This document shows, one piece after another, positions 53,386 through 64,000 of a DNA stretch of 64,000 bases. The position numbers were made by a program, and so were the translations under genes. Below the pieces are notes generated by a model, which saw only the letters and a list, made by a program, of their open reading frames with translations, was not told the origin of the DNA and did no database searches. Source of the DNA: Mikania micrantha (taxonomy: Eukaryota > Streptophyta > Magnoliopsida > Asterales > Asteraceae); NCBI GenBank assembly GCA_009363875.1, contig CM018686.1, forward strand, positions 9,300,001 to 9,364,000, read 5' to 3'. How positions within the stretch are numbered: position 1 is the stretch's first letter; each line of letters opens with the position of its first letter.

Positions 53386-54954
53386 TGTCACACCCCCACC
53401 TCTCGTCACCTGTTGATTGATGTCACTGAAACGGTCGCAGAAGCACAGTGGTGATGTCTCCGAGGTGAGGGGTGACTTACTTGATCCGATATCACAAGCA
53501 CACAGATTAACTTAAAATAAATACATTACAGGGTTTCGTTATTACAATTTACATTACAACATTAACCTATTTAACTACAACTTTGTGAGGTGCATTCTTC
53601 CCGAAGTCACGGTCTACCTGCAAAAAGGTTTGATTTGAAAACGTCAGCACAAAGCTGGTGAGTTCATACAGTTCAAGTTTCACACTATGATATGATATGA
53701 TATGTAATATAAGTTCTCTAAATGTTCAGTTCAAGATAACCATGGGACCCGTATCTAGTTCCTTTCTGACGATATTGTTCTACAAGATTCTACCCGTCGG
53801 TAGCATCTTAATGCCTCATTATCTTAATGTCTATCACACCATTAAGAAGTTTTGGAAACAGGAAACAAACATTCACACAAGGGGAGATGCAATCCTCCTA
53901 GCAAATGGGTGGTCAGCCGATAGTACTATCAATGTTTCCCTGTTTGGCCCCACATGGGTTCACTAGATACAGTTCAGAAATCAGGACTTAAGTTCTGTGA
54001 TAGTGTTCTGTTCTCAGGGCAAAATCCCATGAAATCCACAAGATAATCGTTCTGTTCTGTTATCATAAACATCAGATAATCGTTCTAATGAGTATGTTAA
54101 TGATTGTGATTAGTTTGAAACACTTTGATTTAACCTTGCATTTCAAGGATTAATCCAACTAATCACCTACATTGTCATAATCAAATGGGTTAAACCATTA
54201 TAATCATGGGTATGGTTTCATGAAAACCGGGCATTACAACGGATCAAAACAAGAATTTAACCGTTAAAACTTCGTGTTCTTCGTTTATAATCAATCCTAG
54301 CCATCATCTAGGCAATAATCAACAATCCTAACTATATCATTACGTTCAAAATCAAGATCTAATCAATCAAAATCAAACTAGAAGGTTTAAACGAATCATT
54401 ACCTAATCCCACGGAGTTTTGCGGGTAAAATGACGATCAGAACTTGTAGAGACGATCCCTAGCGCGATCCTTGCGTTCAAAAGGCTTGAAAAATGGATTT
54501 AGATGGTAGAAGTATGTGTTTGTTCGTCTGGAATTGAAACAGAAGCGAGAAGAAGAAGAATATCATATTCTGCATGAAAATCTGATAAAAGGATCAGATT
54601 TCTCCACCGCCTCACCCGTCGCGTACCGCGGCGGTAGACCAATTTGGGCTTCGCATACCGCGAAGCTTTTCGGGAATTTCAGATATTTTTCATGCATCGC
54701 GTACCGCGAAGGAAGCTCAACTCCTCCATCGCGTACCGCGACGAGGCCAGAAATCCAATACTTAAAAATTTTTCTTCGTTTCTCGATTCCGGGCACTCCA
54801 GGACTCCGTTTTGAACACGGTTTTCTCCCACGTTCATCATTTCTCGCATACTATCAATCTGTAACAATTGAAATTATTAAATCAAAGTGGATTTCTAGAA
54901 CGATCAAATGTGCTTACGTCATTGATGACGTAATTCTCATATGCAACTGTCACA
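53386..54954 (-). mobile_element. Element 2 5' LTR, internally deleted
   Basis: 1569 bp. It matches 44131-46261 closely at both ends but lacks the part equivalent to about 44795-45365. The junction near 54040-54075 carries two copies of 'ATAATCGTTCT', suggesting a slipped or microhomology-mediated deletion. The conserved TAGATC block is lost with it. Confidence 0.92.
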
Positions 54955-54959
54955 CATTA

Positions 54960-55573
54960 CGTTCAAAAACAAGATCTAATCTAACCATTATCAAACTAGT
55001 AGGATGAAACAAATCGTTACCCGTTCGGACAGATTTCTAGGATGAAAATGATGATCAGGACTTGTAGAAACATTTCCTAGCACGATCTGGACGTTTGGAT
55101 GTCTTCACAATTGAGATTTGGAGCTAAAATATCGATCTGGACGTCTATGGAGGTAAATATGTTCTAGAGAAATGAAAAAGTGAAGTTCTGCATGAGTTTT
55201 GATATTTCATTCTGATCATTTACACCGCCACACTCGTCGCGTACTGCTATGGGAGGTGGAATGGGGCTTGGCATACCGTGAAGGAATCCGGAGTCCAATA
55301 GATATTTTGGTCTCCTCGCGTACCGCCAAGGATCTTCATTTTTGCCTTGGCGTACCGCGAAGACTCCTGGAGTGCTATAACTTCAAATTTTTCTAATTTT
55401 TTCGATTCTAGAGAGTCTGGAACTCCGTTTCGCGCACGGTTTTCGCCCACGTTCACGATTTTTCGCGTACTATCAAATCGCTATAATCACAATCGTTATA
55501 TTAACATGGATTTCAAACACGATGATATGTGCTTTAGTCAATAATGATGTAATCCTCAATCGTATTTGTCACA
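54960..55573 (-). mobile_element. Element 3 3' LTR, part 2
   Basis: Continues the LTR broken at 44130 (both sides read 'GCAATAATCAACAATCATAAC' / 'ACGTTCAAAA' in LTR order) and ends ATTTGTCACA. With part 1 the LTR is about 2.19 kb. It holds CGTACCGC motifs near 55236-55370, like LTR 2. Confidence 0.9.
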
Positions 55574-58500
55574 ATCTCCTCCTGTTAGAGAAATTTAATC
55601 CCGAAATTTAAGGAAGACTTATGTGGTGACAATCGTTTATGAGAACAGATGAGGATATTTTTCTTTCATACGGTCCTCACATTCCCATGTATATTCAGGT
55701 CCACGCTAGGAATTCCATCTAACTTTAACGATTGGAATGCGGCTTCGTTTCAACACTTTTACTTCACGATCCATCACCTACCGGTTCTTCGGTGAACTGA
55801 AGTTTGTCATCAATCTGAATCTCTTCAAGATGTACGAATCATGATTCATCGGTTAGGCAGTTCTTCAGATTTGATACGTGAAAAACATTGTGAATGTTGC
55901 TAAGTTCAGGAGGTAATTCAAGTCTGTAAACTACCATTCCAATTCGTTCTAAAATTTTGAATGGTCCTACAAATCTTGGTGAGAGTTTACTTTGCTTTCC
56001 AAATCTGAAAATGTCCTTCCAAGGTGATACTTTTAACATTACTCAATCATCTATTTGGAATTCTAGTGGTCTCCTATGATCATCAGCATAACTCTTTTGA
56101 CAATCGAGTGCAGCTTTGATTCGTTTTTGAATTAGTGTGATCTTATCGGTAGTTTCTTGTATGAATTCTGGGCCAATGATCTGACTTTCACCAATTTCTG
56201 ACCAGCAGATAGGAGATCTACACTTGCGTCTATATGTGCTTCAAATGGAGCGCATTGAATACTGGCATGGTAGCTGTTATTGTAAGATTATTCAACAAGT
56301 GGTAAATGAATATCCCAGCTACCTCCGAAATCAATCACACAGCTTCTGAGCATATCTGCAAGAGTTTGATTTGTTCGTTCAGTTTGTCCATCCGTTTGTA
56401 GATGATAAGTTGTGCTCATATTGATTTGCATGCCTAGAGCATTCTGAAGAGTTTGCCAAATTCGTTACATAAACTGACTATCTCTATCAGAAATGATGGA
56501 GATTGGTACTCCGTGTCGAGATACAATCTCATTGACATAGATTTTAGCCAATCGATCCATAGGGTAATCTTCTTGGATGGGTAATAAATGTGTATATTTA
56601 GTAAGGTGATCAATGATAACCCATAGAGTCATGATTACGTGATGTTCTGGGTAATTTGGTAATGAAATCCATAGAGATCTGGTCCTATTTCCACATGAGA
56701 ATCTTTGGTTGTTGCAATAACCCAGAAGGTCATTTATGTTCAGTCTTAACTTTAAGACATGTTAAACATTTATCCACATATTTAGCTATATGTTTCTTCA
56801 TTCCATGCCACAAGTAAAAATCTCTAAGATCTTTATACATTTTATCAGCACCTGGATGAATGGAATACTTGGATTTATGCGCCTCATCCTAGATAATTGT
56901 TCTGATGTTACCGAATAGAGGAACCCATATTCGGCTTTTGAAATACAGTACTCCATCAATTTTAGTTTCTAATTGCTTGTCTAATCCTCTTAGTTTCTCA
57001 GCTGAGTAGTTTGTTGCTTGTAAAGCTTGTTGCTGAGCCTCTCTAATCTGAGGAATTAGACTGGTTTGAATAGTCATTCCTAACGCTCTCACACATAAAG
57101 ATTTGACTCATTCCTTGCAATTCAAGGCATCGGCTACGACACTCGCTTTACCCGAATGATAACGAATTTCACAGTCATAGTCGTTCAGAAGTTCTACACA
57201 TCGCCTTTGTCGCATGTTCAACATTTTCTGATCTAGAATGTATTGACGACTTTTATGATCAATGTATACAATACACTTAGTTCCATAGAGATAATGTCTC
57301 CAAATTTTAAGTGCAAACACTACTGCACCAAGTTCTAGATCATGAGTGGTATAATTCTTCTCTTGTATTTTCAGTTGTCGAGAGGCACAAGCAATTACCT
57401 TGTCTTTCTGCATTAACTCGAGACCCTGACGAGAAGCATCACAATACACTGTGAAGTTATCTGTACCTTCCGGTAATGCTAGTATAGGTGCATTGCAAAG
57501 TTTGTTTTTTAATAGTTGGAATGCCTCCTCTTGTTGGGAACCCCATATATCCAATTGATTTTTCTATGTCAAGGTTGTTAGTGGCAAGGCTATTTTTGAA
57601 AAATTCTTAATGAATCGCCTGTAATAACCTGCGAGTCCTAAAAATCGACGAATTTCAGTTGGGGTTCGTGGTGTCTCCCATTGTTTCACAGCTTTAATCT
57701 TGCTAGGATCCACTTGTATACCATTCTCATTTACTACGTGCCCAAGAAATTGAACTTCCCGTAACCAAAACTCACACTTGAAAAATTTGGCATATAGCTT
57801 TTCACGTGCTAACAATTCTAAGATTAATTTCAAGTGTTGAGCATGTTCATGTTGGTTTTGGGAGTAAATGAGAATATCATCAATAAATACAACCACGAAC
57901 ATATCCAGATAAGATCTACATACTCAATTCATCAGATCCATGAAAACTGCAGGTGCATTTGTCAACCCAAAAGGCATTACTAAAAACTCGTTATGTTTGT
58001 ATCGAGTTCTAAAAGCAGTTTTAGGAACATCAGCATCATGAATCCGTAACTGATGATATCCGGATCTTAAATCGATTTTCGAGAAATAAGTATCAACTTG
58101 TAATTGATCGAATAGATCATCAATATTAGGTAGTGGATATCGGTTTTTGATTGTTAATTTATTGAGTTCCCTGTAGTCGATACACATCCTGAATGAACCA
58201 TGTTTCTTTTTTCACAGAAAGATTCAGTACTCCCCAGGGTGAGAAACTAGGTCTGATAAAACCTTTGTCTAACAGTTCCTGTAATTGACCAGAAAGCTCT
58301 TGCATTTCTCAGGGCGCTAAACGATAAGGAGCTTTAGCAACAGCAGCTGCACTTGGAATCAAGTCAATACAAAATTCAACTTGTCTCACCGGGGTTATCC
58401 TGATATATCTTCAGGAAAAACTTCGGGAAAATCCTTAACTATAGGAATATCTTCGATACGTTTCTGTGGAGAATTGTTCTCAGTTACATGTGCTAGAAAG

Positions 58501-59955
58501 GCCTGACAACATTTTTGTAAGCATTTCTGAGTTTGCATACATGATATGATACCAAGTTTTCTACCGGGTCGTTCTCCTTGAACTATCAGTGTAGTACCAT
58601 TAGGTAATGGAATGCAGATCATCTTGTTTTGACACACAACTTCAGCTTGGTTATCATAAAGCCAATCCATGCTGATCACGACATCAAAGCTTCCAAGTTC
58701 AATAGGAAGTAGATTGATATTGAAAAGGTGATCATTCAGATTCAAGGAACATCCTTGAATAACACTATTAGTTTTGATCAACTAGCCATTCGCAAGTTCA
58801 ATAACATAGGGATTTTCTAGATCTATAGTAGGAAATAAAAGTAATGATGCAAATTCAGGAGAGATAAAACTCTTATCCGCCCCTGTATCAAATAGAACTG
58901 ATGCGCATAAGTTATTGAGAAGACGCATACAAGTGACAATGTTTGCATCATGCCTTGTCTCAGTTGCACCATTCTGGAAAGCTCTCCCTAGCTTCGTTCC
59001 CTTGATTGGTGTTGTTATTGTTGTTCGGACAGTTTCTCATGAGATGGTAAGGGCTTCCACATTTGAAGCATGACCGTTTTGTTTGAGTGGTTTGTCGTGG
59101 TGCTTGGTTTGGTTGACAAGCAGGCAAGTTAAAGTATCTGATGTAGTGTCCGACTCGATTACAGTTAACACAAACATGACATGGTCCTGTATGATGATAT
59201 GGACACTTGTTACATTTGGGCACCTTCCCATTATAAGCTTTCCTTTCAGGAATAGCCGCACCATAGTTTTTTACTGTTTGCTCTGGCTAGTCTCAACCGG
59301 AGCTTTCGTTTTGCTCTTCCCAAAAAACTTTCTTTTGGTACCCCTCACGGTACAAGGGGCACTGGGATCACTACGGCCCACAGTCGTCTGAGTTTTCGTT
59401 AACAGAGTAACACTTCTTACTGCCTGATCAGTAAGCTTAGTGGTTAACAAAATTGTACATTTAAGAGTGGTTGGTTCAGCTGCAGTCATCATTCCCCAAA
59501 TCTGGAACCAGACCTTTGATATACTTCACAATCAAAGCTACTTCCGTAGGAAGCATATTGGGAAGTAAGCAAGTAAGTTCATGAAAACGATCGATATAAG
59601 CTAGACAATCAGCACCGATCATAGAGTGGTTCCAGAATTCCTCTTGGAGTTTCTGGATTTCAGTGATTGGGCAGTACTCTGACATAATAAGAGCTTTAAA
59701 GTTATTCTAACCCATGGAATCAACTGTAGCTGAGCCCAAATTTTTCGCCTGGGTATTCCACCCGGTTAGAGCTGAATCTTTCAAAGAACAAGCAGCATAA
59801 GACACCTTATGCTCCGCCAAACATTGGCTGATTTTGATTTTAGTTTCCATTTCCTCGATCCACTTCAAACGTTCGACCGCTCCTTCTTTTCCTGTGAAGG
59901 TAGGAGGGTTGCAGGAAGCAAAGTACTTATAAGTACATCCCTGCTGTGGTGGAAA
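55574..59955 (-). pseudogene. Element 3 internal region, decayed gag-pol
   Basis: A diverged relative of element 2 in the same order. Integrase remnants: about 55640-56885 (e.g. 'SPRFVGPFKILERIG' at 55839-56039). RNase H and RT remnants: 56889-58187 ('CDASRQGLELMQ', 'FIDDILIYS' changed around it, 'MCIDYRELNKLTIKNRYPLP'). Protease/linker: 58395-58781 ('NINLLPIELGSFDVV'). Zinc knuckles: 58960-59223 ('CVNCNRVGHY', 'CFKCGSPYHLMRNC'). Gag core: 59476-60012 ('LQEEFWNHSMIGADC', 'GCTYKYFASCNPPTF'). It has at least ten stops and frameshifts. The hairpin at 55592-55608 and purine tract at 55574-55586 remain. Homology to element 2 stops near 59955, so its gag N-terminus, leader and 5' LTR are missing. 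Confidence 0.9.
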
Positions 59956-60119
59956 GGTAGCAGGAAGTAATTTAAAAGAAGACTTTGCTATGCTTGTCGA
60001 AGGCTTGGTCATCTGGCCAAGAATTGTCTCCAGTCAGGGTGTGTTATGTATGTCGTAACATAGGGCATCAAGCGAGGCAATGTCCTATCAGGAGGCAGCA
60101 AGCTGGAAATCCTCAGTAA
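59956..60119 (+). pseudogene. Fragment of an unrelated gag with a CCHC knuckle
   Basis: On the + strand, opposite to element 3, a frame ending at TAA 60117-60119 encodes 'CYVCRNIGHQARQCP', a perfect CX2CX4HX4C zinc knuckle followed by 'IRRQQAGNPQ'. It begins where element 3 homology stops, so it marks a rearrangement junction. It differs from the knuckles of elements 1-4 and comes from another lineage. Confidence 0.7.
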
Positions 60120-60487
60120 CTAGTCGGAGAAAGTGTTTAGTTTCTTAGTTGTAATCTAGAAATACTATGGATATGTTTCTGAAAACGGAATATTTTGTTG
60201 TATATACCCGTGTATCTATAAAAATAGTACTTTGATCAAGTGTTATTTTAATCCTACGTGCGTACTCATATCTATTCAAATAATTTCATACTAACTCAAT
60301 ATCCAAATCACCTCCTCATATCAGTTGTATCAACTTAGAAATCAGATTATGGTATGGTGTAGAATCATATCATTGTAACATCAGCATAGTAATCATGTCT
60401 AGTATGGTGACTGTATCAATTGAGAATTCAAATCATATGAGTATTTCAATCATCTCAACTCTAATGGTAAGGTATTCTTGAAACAGA
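60120..60487 (+). other. Leader-like sequence before gag 4
   Basis: No gene. It ends '…CTTGAAACAGA' directly before the gag ATG, an acceptor-like AG in the same place as in element 2. No primer-binding site or 5' LTR end is visible, so the 5' part of element 4 is missing or very diverged. Confidence 0.45.
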
Positions 60488-61660
60488 ATGCCACAAAAAC
60501 AAGGGAAGACAGCAAAGTGGGCCCGAACTAGTCTAACAGGGGGAGCCAACCCTAACAGTACTAGTAGGACACATCTAAGCGAGGCCGATGTCATAAGGAT
60601 CACTCGTGCTCAACTCACAAACATACTCCATGAACCCTTAAATCCATTTCACCAGAACGTGCCGATCATTGAGGAAGGAACTGCAGGGCCTAATACAAGA
60701 GTTATCAATCTGAACCCTCTAGCTAAAGGATGCACGTACAAGTAATTTGCCTCTTGTAATCCTTCTATGTTCTCTGGCCATGAAGGAGCCTCAGGTCTTA
60801 TAAAATGGATCGAGAGAATGGAATTAGTTTTCAAGATTAGTCAATGTCTACATGAACACAAGGTTCTGTATGCCTCATGTTCCTTAAATGATCAAGCATT
60901 AACCTAGTGAAATATGCAAGTCAAAACCCTAGGAGAAGCTGTCACAGACTACATGTCTTGGGATGAATTCAAAACCTTGATTATAGCACAATACTGTCCC
61001 ACTAATGAAATCCAGAAGCTGCAAGAAGAATTTTGGAATCATTCCATGATTGGGACCAACCATCAAGGTTATACGAATCGATTTTATGAGCTTGTATGCT
61101 TACTCCCGACAATGTTTCCCACAGAGGAAGCTCTAGTAGGAAAATATATAAAAGGTTTAGTTCCTCAAATCAGAGCACATGTCATTACTGCTGAACCTGA
61201 AACTCTCAAGCGAGTTATCACTTTAGCAGCTAAGCTCATTGACGAAGCTATTCTAAGTGGGAGATTTGGCAAGCATGATAATCCAAATACTCCAATTGGT
61301 AACATTAACAACTCCACTCAAAAGTGTAAGTATTGTGGTGCTGACCAAAAATCAGTTTCACAAGAAAACAACGTTACCACTCTCGTTGTCAGAAACGATG
61401 AAATCATAAATCAGGATAAACAGGGCTACAAAGGACGATGGCCAAAGTGTAATCAATGTTCTTTCCATCATACTGGACTATGTCCTGAATGTGAAAGATG
61501 TGGACAAGTCGGTCATTACACTCGGTATTGTCATGAACCAGCTCAGCAAATCATGTTAGTTCCACAAAGAACTCAAGCTGGTAGAACCTATTTCAGGTGT
61601 AATAGCCCAGATCATTATCTCAGAAACTGCCCTCTCAACGATCAAGACAATGAAACTTGA
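60488..61660 (+). pseudogene. Element 4 gag (gag-only element)
   Basis: A gag homologous to that of element 2. It starts ATG 60488 ('MPQKQGKTAKWART'), then 'GCTYK', the core 'FASCNPSMFSGHEG', 'LQEEFWNHSMIG', 'GLVPQIRAHVITAEPETLK', and zinc motifs 'CNQCSFHHTGLC', 'CERCGQVGHYTRYC' and 'YFRCNSPDHYLRNC' (the last has F where C is usual). It terminates with TGA just after the last knuckle, where protease should begin. Three stops interrupt it in one frame: TAA at 60743-60745 for a Tyr codon, and adjacent TAG TGA near 60906-60911 where element 2 has two Trp codons. No protease, RT or integrase follows. Confidence 0.88.
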
Positions 61661-62511
61661 GCATGAACTAGTATTCTACCCAGCAAAATGAGAATTATGC
61701 ATTCTCCTAAATCTGTAAATTAGGGTAGTTGTAATGTTGGATGAAGATGAAACAACTTGCTCTATATGAATAAATTGTATCTTTTGTTTTATCCAACTCA
61801 GTTCAAATCATATCAAGTATTAGAGTGTAGGAAGTGGTAAAATGGTAAGTATGATAAGTTGAGAAATTTGTAAGTGTGGTGTGAAACTCTCATGTCTTAA
61901 TCTAGTGCATCATGTCATTCTTAAATCATACCTTAACATCTCACATTGGTTGGTAAAGAGGCCAAAGTCTTATTTATGAGGCGGATGAAAGCCTTCCTTA
62001 ACCGTGACTTATTTTAAATCCGTAAGAGTGGTGACGCCGCATATTCAGTGCACCTTAACTTTCTTAGGCATTGATAGATATGCGGGCATGCACTCAAAAA
62101 CGGACTATATCATGATACAACTCTTGGCGCTCTGGAACTAGTGTCAATCTCAGTATACAGTAAGAAGTATATCATGTCTGAACTCAGTTATCATATCTAA
62201 TCTAAGTACAGGGCAAGGAACATATACCTTGGCTAGTACATAATCAGCTAATATGTTCAACCTGAAATTATCTCACAACCTAATCAACATATTAGGTAGT
62301 ATGAAATGCGATGGGTTAGCGGCTGGGAATTTCCCTACGTACACCCTGTATACAAGCTAAGTTCACTACAATAAGAAAGTGTTGATGTATGACTAGGAAA
62401 GGAGGACGTGTATGGTGTGGTATGGTGTGGTATCAAATCATATCTCAGTTAGATGGAACGGTATCCCTAAACTAGGAATTTCGGGACGAAATTCTTCTAA
62501 CAGGGGGAGAC
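61661..62511 (+). other. Element 4 non-coding 3' region and polypurine tract
   Basis: About 840 bp without pol coding. It ends with the hairpin GAATTTCG-GGA-CGAAATTC (62476-62494) and the purine tract 'AACAGGGGGAGAC' (62499-62511) directly before the LTR. So the replication signals are kept although pol is absent. Confidence 0.8.
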
Positions 62512-64000
62512 TGTGACAATCCGTCTAAATTCATTTTGGCTATATACGTGTATGAGTATGTATGTGTATGTTCACCATGAACTCAAAAACTTTTCATGAA
62601 AGGTGTATTTCTGACTCAAAACAAACTAATCATGTTGTATAACAAACTGAATCGGGCAATGTGTCTAGATTGGTTATACAATATGACATTCATATCATGA
62701 TGACTGTCTTTTATCACGATTGTACGACAAACTGAATCGGGCAATGTGGCTAGATTGGCTATACAATGTGATTACTTGTCTTTACAAAAACAATGTTCAT
62801 ATCATATCAACCTAAAACCGGTTAATCATAATATACACATTCATTGATACATATATGCCAGAAGGATCAAAACATATCATATCATTGGGTAGTAAACATG
62901 ACTTGGACTTTGACTTGTACCTATTATCAAGGAGCATCTAGAGCCTTGATAATTTAAGGGCACGTGTTATACAAAACATATTATATCATATCAATTCATG
63001 ACTATTGTTACTCAGGAATCTGATGTTAGTAGATCGCAAAGAAACATCCATCACCTAATTCTTATTCAAATAGGCAACCAACCGATTTCATGTATAAAAT
63101 CATAACTCAGAAATAAAGAGAATGAGTGTAAGCGAAATCACGAAACGAGGCTCCGATTTCAAGATACACTGAGTTGAATATAGCATTAAATAAGAGATCA
63201 GATATTTTGAGCTCTTCATGTTTTGAAATTATAACCATTGGAAAGAGCTCTAAAAATCGTGAATGTGGGCGAAAACGGCGCGTAAAATGGAGTTCATATG
63301 CTCAAGTTATCGCAAAAACAAGAAACGAGTCAGATCGCGCCCGAACGCGCCACGTGGCGCCACGTGTCAAAACGTGGCACACATGCAAGATATTCCATCC
63401 ACGCGCACCGCCCCGTGCCAAACTCTGAGGCTAGGCTATGCGCCCCAGACACATGGCACACATGCAACATGCCACTTTCAGGCACATAGCCCCCAACCAA
63501 ACGCTGGGGCTAGGCTATTCGCCCCAGACCAGAATTCGTGCCTATAAATACCAGAAGTCAGATTTCAAATTTTTTTGAGAATTTTCATCTTCTAACTCTC
63601 AAATGCCGACCCTACACCTCCAAATACCCACATTCAACCCCTCTAATCATCTAGTGTTCAACACGAGGTGTTGCCAAACTTCGGTGAGGTAAAAATCTCG
63701 TTTCGTATCATTTCAATTTCTTATAATACTTTTTTAGATCTTATTATTATTATATAATTGGATTATGTTTAATTGTTTGTATTTAATCAAAAACATGTCG
63801 AGGTTATGTCCGACTAGTTTTTGGGAAACAAACAATTATAAGTAGAGATTCTGCCCAATTGTTTTCAAAAAACTTAAGAATTATAAGTCGAGGTTCTGCC
63901 CGACTTAAAACCTAAAAACCTCACTTTATAAGCAGAAACTGTGTCCAAAACAAGTATACGAAACCTCAGTCCTATGAGCCGTTGTAATGCCCAATTGTCT
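62512..64000 (+). mobile_element. Element 4 3' LTR, runs off the window
   Basis: Begins TGTGACAATCCGTC after the polypurine tract, in + orientation; it has not ended at base 64000. Contains repeated 'ACTGAATCGGGCAATGTG' phrases (about 62645 and 62730), paired GGCTATGCGCC-type motifs (63426-63530), a TATA box and, downstream, 'CGGTGAGGTAAAAA', a possible splice donor. The final part repeats 'TTATAAG(T/C)(A/C)GAG(A/G)TTCTGCCC' phrases. Confidence 0.85.
63543..63550 (+). promoter_or_regulatory. TATA box of LTR 4
   Basis: TATAAATA within 'GTGCCTATAAATACC', about 10-110 bp downstream of the GGCTATGCGCC-like motifs; expected position for the U3 promoter. Confidence 0.7.

Larger units (their letters stand above)
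44131..54954 (-). mobile_element. Gypsy element 2 (chromovirus) with extra 5' ORF, 10.8 kb
   Basis: Complete element on the minus strand: 5' LTR 53386-54954, primer-binding site 53370-53382, extra ORF 52194-53033, repeat-rich leader, gag-pol 46325-51066, polypurine tract, 3' LTR 44131-46261. TSD CATTA is exact (44126-44130 and 54955-54959). It is inserted in the 3' LTR of element 3. The 5' LTR lacks about 560 bp present in the 3' LTR. Confidence 0.95.

Overview
This 64 kb window is nuclear DNA of a flowering plant, probably a eudicot. It is AT-rich and contains chromodomain Ty3/gypsy elements, Ty1/copia LTRs, PIF/Harbinger, hAT, Mutator-like and Helitron elements, and an endogenous caulimovirid. 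The species cannot be named from the sequence. I found no convincing host gene. Almost every recognisable base belongs to a mobile element, and many elements can be delimited exactly by target-site duplications (TSDs).

Left part (1-29 kb), mostly DNA elements and solo LTRs: a Harbinger MITE (2732-3048); a copia LTR with its primer-binding site (3788-4346); a Helitron end, a Mutator-like MITE, a small hAT and a complete 388-bp Helitron (5738-7725); a gypsy-type solo LTR (8481-10931, TSD GTAAA); several hairpin elements sitting in (TA)n tracts (11119-12871 and 27249-29064); a nearly intact two-gene PIF/Harbinger transposon (13737-17431) that jumped into the TSD of an older hAT element (17437-18379); a copia solo LTR (21574-22201, TSD AGTTC); and a 4.3-kb solo LTR (22352-26664, TSD CAGTG) carrying an array of covarying hairpins.

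Middle part (29.2-41.3 kb): an endogenous pararetrovirus with tRNA-Met primer site, small coiled-coil ORF, 30K-type movement protein and the start of a third ORF. It is interrupted by gypsy element 1 (31540-41223, TSD GTTAA, 2.4-kb LTRs almost identical). Viral sequence resumes for about 115 bp and then meets a 100-N assembly gap.

Right part (42.5-64 kb): gypsy element 3, whose 3' LTR (42552-44130 plus 54960-55573) was split by gypsy element 2 (44131-54954, TSD CATTA). Element 2 has gag-protease-RT-RNase H-integrase-chromodomain tail and an extra 279-codon ORF between its primer-binding site and gag; that protein has a Pro/Ser-rich head, a coiled coil and a C-terminal membrane segment. Element 3's internal region is heavily decayed and is truncated at about 59955. 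A gag-only element on the + strand follows (gag 60488-61660, polypurine tract, LTR from 62512 to the window edge).

Elements 1-4 are related: they share the LTR start, a hairpin just before the polypurine tract and, in elements 1-3, conserved LTR-internal motifs. Several of the lesions in otherwise good genes are single-base losses in G or C runs, so some 'pseudogenes' here may be consensus errors.
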